Origin: Candidatus Kuenenia stuttgartensis
GTDB lineage: Bacteria; Planctomycetota; UBA1135; UBA2386
DNA: 8,217 nt
Reading direction: 5' to 3'
Assembly (NCBI GenBank): GCA_945861365.1
Contig: CAMAUH010000177.1
Location: forward strand, 1 to 8,217
The position numbers were made by a program, and so were the translations under genes. Each line of letters begins with the position of its first letter. The first letter of the stretch is position 1. Positions 7,410 to 8,217 of the stretch are shown in pieces. Below the pieces are notes generated by a model. That model was not told the origin of the DNA. It saw only the letters and a list, made by a program, of their open reading frames with translations, and searched no databases.

Positions 7410-7427
7410 TTGCACGACGTGATGCAA
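7410..7427. promoter_or_regulatory. Imperfect 18-bp palindrome, candidate operator
   Basis: The sequence TTGCACGACGTGATGCAA has TTGCA and TGCAA arms and a central ACGT. It matches its own reverse complement at 14 of 18 positions. It is located in the divergent intergenic region, immediately downstream of a minus-strand TTGACG, where a repressor could cover a promoter. I cannot assign a regulator family, and chance occurrence is possible. Confidence 0.35.
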
Positions 7428-7519
7428 ACGCGATCGTCAACTCCGCCACGCAGCACCATTCGACGAGCCTCAGAACCTCTGCGGGCGATGCCTCGGCGGT
7501 AACGTCGCACCATCTGCCC

Positions 7520-8217
7520 ATGCTCGAATCGCAACAGGACCCGATGGACGACGGGATCGCCGCGGATGCACTCGAAGCGATCGAGTCGCCCGTGGTGCTG
7601 GTCGCGGTGGGCAGCGAAGCACCGACCATCCAACTGGCCAACCGCGCAGCGCGCATCGAAGCCCATGTCACGCCGGGCGCGACGCTGGCCACGCTGACCG
7701 CGAACCTGCGCATGGACGAGCCGTCGCGCGCTGCCGTGCATGCCGCGGTGCGCGAGGCACGCGCTGCCAACTGGACCTGGCGTCAGGATGGCGCCCTGGA
7801 GCGGGAAGCCAGCCTGCGCTTGCTGCCGCAGCGCGCGCAGCAGGCGGCGATCGGCATCCTGTCGTGGCAAGCCGGTCCAAAGCAGCCGCCGCACAATGCG
7901 GCGCTGATGAGCCGCTTCCGCGCCGTGTTCGAATCGGCGCTCGACCCCATGCTGCTCGCCGACGACGCCGGCGGCTACGTCGATGCCAATCCCGCGGCCT
8001 GTGCGGCCTTCGGCTACGACCCGGCGGAGTTCCGGCAGCGCCATGTCACCGACCTGCTGGCGCGAGGCACGCGCGAACAGTGGCGGCCGGCATGGGCCGC
8101 GTTCCTGGCCAAGGGGCGCGACGAAGGCCGCACGCTGCTGCGCGACCGCAGCGGCCGGGAAGGGGTCTTCGACTACCGCGCCGTCGCCAACATCCAGCCC
8201 GGCCTGCATCTGTCGAC
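7520..8217 (+). CDS. Tandem-PAS sensor protein, N-terminal part (3' end outside window)
   Basis: An open frame of 232 complete codons from ATG 7520 to the right edge, with no stop. Residues about 17-115 look like a degenerate PAS domain (ALEAIESPVVLVAV, then QLANRAARIEAHV, ending in a beta-rich RLLPQ and IGILSWQ). Residues 133 onward are a clear PAS domain: RFRAVFESALDPMLLADDAG, YVDANPAACAAFGYDPAEF, VTDLL, then LLRDRSGREGVFDYRAVANI. PAS domains sense small ligands, redox state or light and usually sit in front of a histidine kinase, GGDEF/EAL or response module; the output domain here is outside the window. No signal peptide or membrane segment is seen, so the visible part is probably cytosolic. 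The start is uncertain: ATG 7520 has a weak upstream signal, while ATG 7544 is preceded by AGGA (7536-7539) at a short 4-nt spacing. Divergent transcription from the synthetase operon makes a regulatory link possible but unproven. Confidence 0.82.
   Translation, partial: MLESQQDPMDDGIAADALEAIESPVVLVAVGSEAPTIQLANRAARIEAHVTPGATLATLTANLRMDEPSRAAVHAAVREARAANWTWRQDGALEREASLRLLPQRAQQAAIGILSWQAGPKQPPHNAALMSRFRAVFESALDPMLLADDAGGYVDANPAACAAFGYDPAEFRQRHVTDLLARGTREQWRPAWAAFLAKGRDEGRTLLRDRSGREGVFDYRAVANIQPGLHLS

Larger units (their letters stand above)
7364..7519. promoter_or_regulatory. Divergent intergenic region between the SET/synthetase operon and the PAS gene
   Basis: This 156-nt region should carry both divergent promoters. 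On the minus strand a TTGACG hexamer (complement of 7435-7440) could be a -35 box, but no good -10 box lies at the right distance. On the plus strand TTGCAC (7410-7415) is a weak -35 candidate with no convincing -10 partner. An imperfect palindrome sits at 7410-7427. No terminator-like hairpin with a T-run is seen. The promoter assignment rests mainly on gene orientation. Confidence 0.45.

Noticed and set aside
7364..8209. Upstream extension of the SET frame, giving a 447-residue version
   Set aside because: The added sequence is antisense to the PAS gene and has low-complexity shadow composition. ATG 7363 has a good ribosome binding site and gives a normal small SET protein.

Overview
The window is very GC-rich throughout, with strongly GC-biased third codon positions. 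That bias leaves long open frames antisense to the real genes. Composition and gene families fit a high-GC proteobacterium, perhaps of the Xanthomonadales type. No rRNA, tRNA or housekeeping marker is present to fix the taxonomy, so this is an inference only. I see no insertion sequence, integrase, CRISPR array or tRNA.

Layout, left to right. (1) Positions 2-1376 (+): the 3' part of an alpha-helical, TPR-like hypothetical protein, then a small four-helix membrane protein starting 4 nt after it. (2) Positions 1382-7363 (-): a compact three-gene block, transcribed leftwards. Its order is a 165-aa SET-domain protein with a post-SET cysteine cluster, a 1691-aa membrane-bound NRPS-like enzyme beginning 7 nt after the SET gene's stop, and a 117-aa MmcQ/YjbR-type protein 47 nt further on. 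This block converges on the membrane-protein gene with 5 nt between the stop codons. (3) Positions 7364-7519: a divergent intergenic region with an imperfect 18-bp palindrome. (4) Positions 7520 to the window end (+): the N-terminal part of a tandem-PAS sensor protein.

The centre of interest is the 1691-aa enzyme. Its first ~1320 residues match the layout of the Pls/PosA class of poly-amino-acid synthetases: adenylation domain, carrier domain, then three membrane-helix pairs alternating with three soluble left-handed-beta-helix-like domains, and no classical condensation or thioesterase domain. After an Ala/Pro-rich linker comes an additional ~355-residue polytopic domain resembling the DUF418/DUF1624/heparan-alpha-glucosaminide N-acetyltransferase group. 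A lysine-methyltransferase-like SET protein is apparently translationally coupled just upstream. The working hypothesis is a membrane system that activates an amino acid (possibly basic), forms an oligomer or conjugate, and may acylate and/or methylate it. The product, the methylation target and the role of the appended domain are all unproven.
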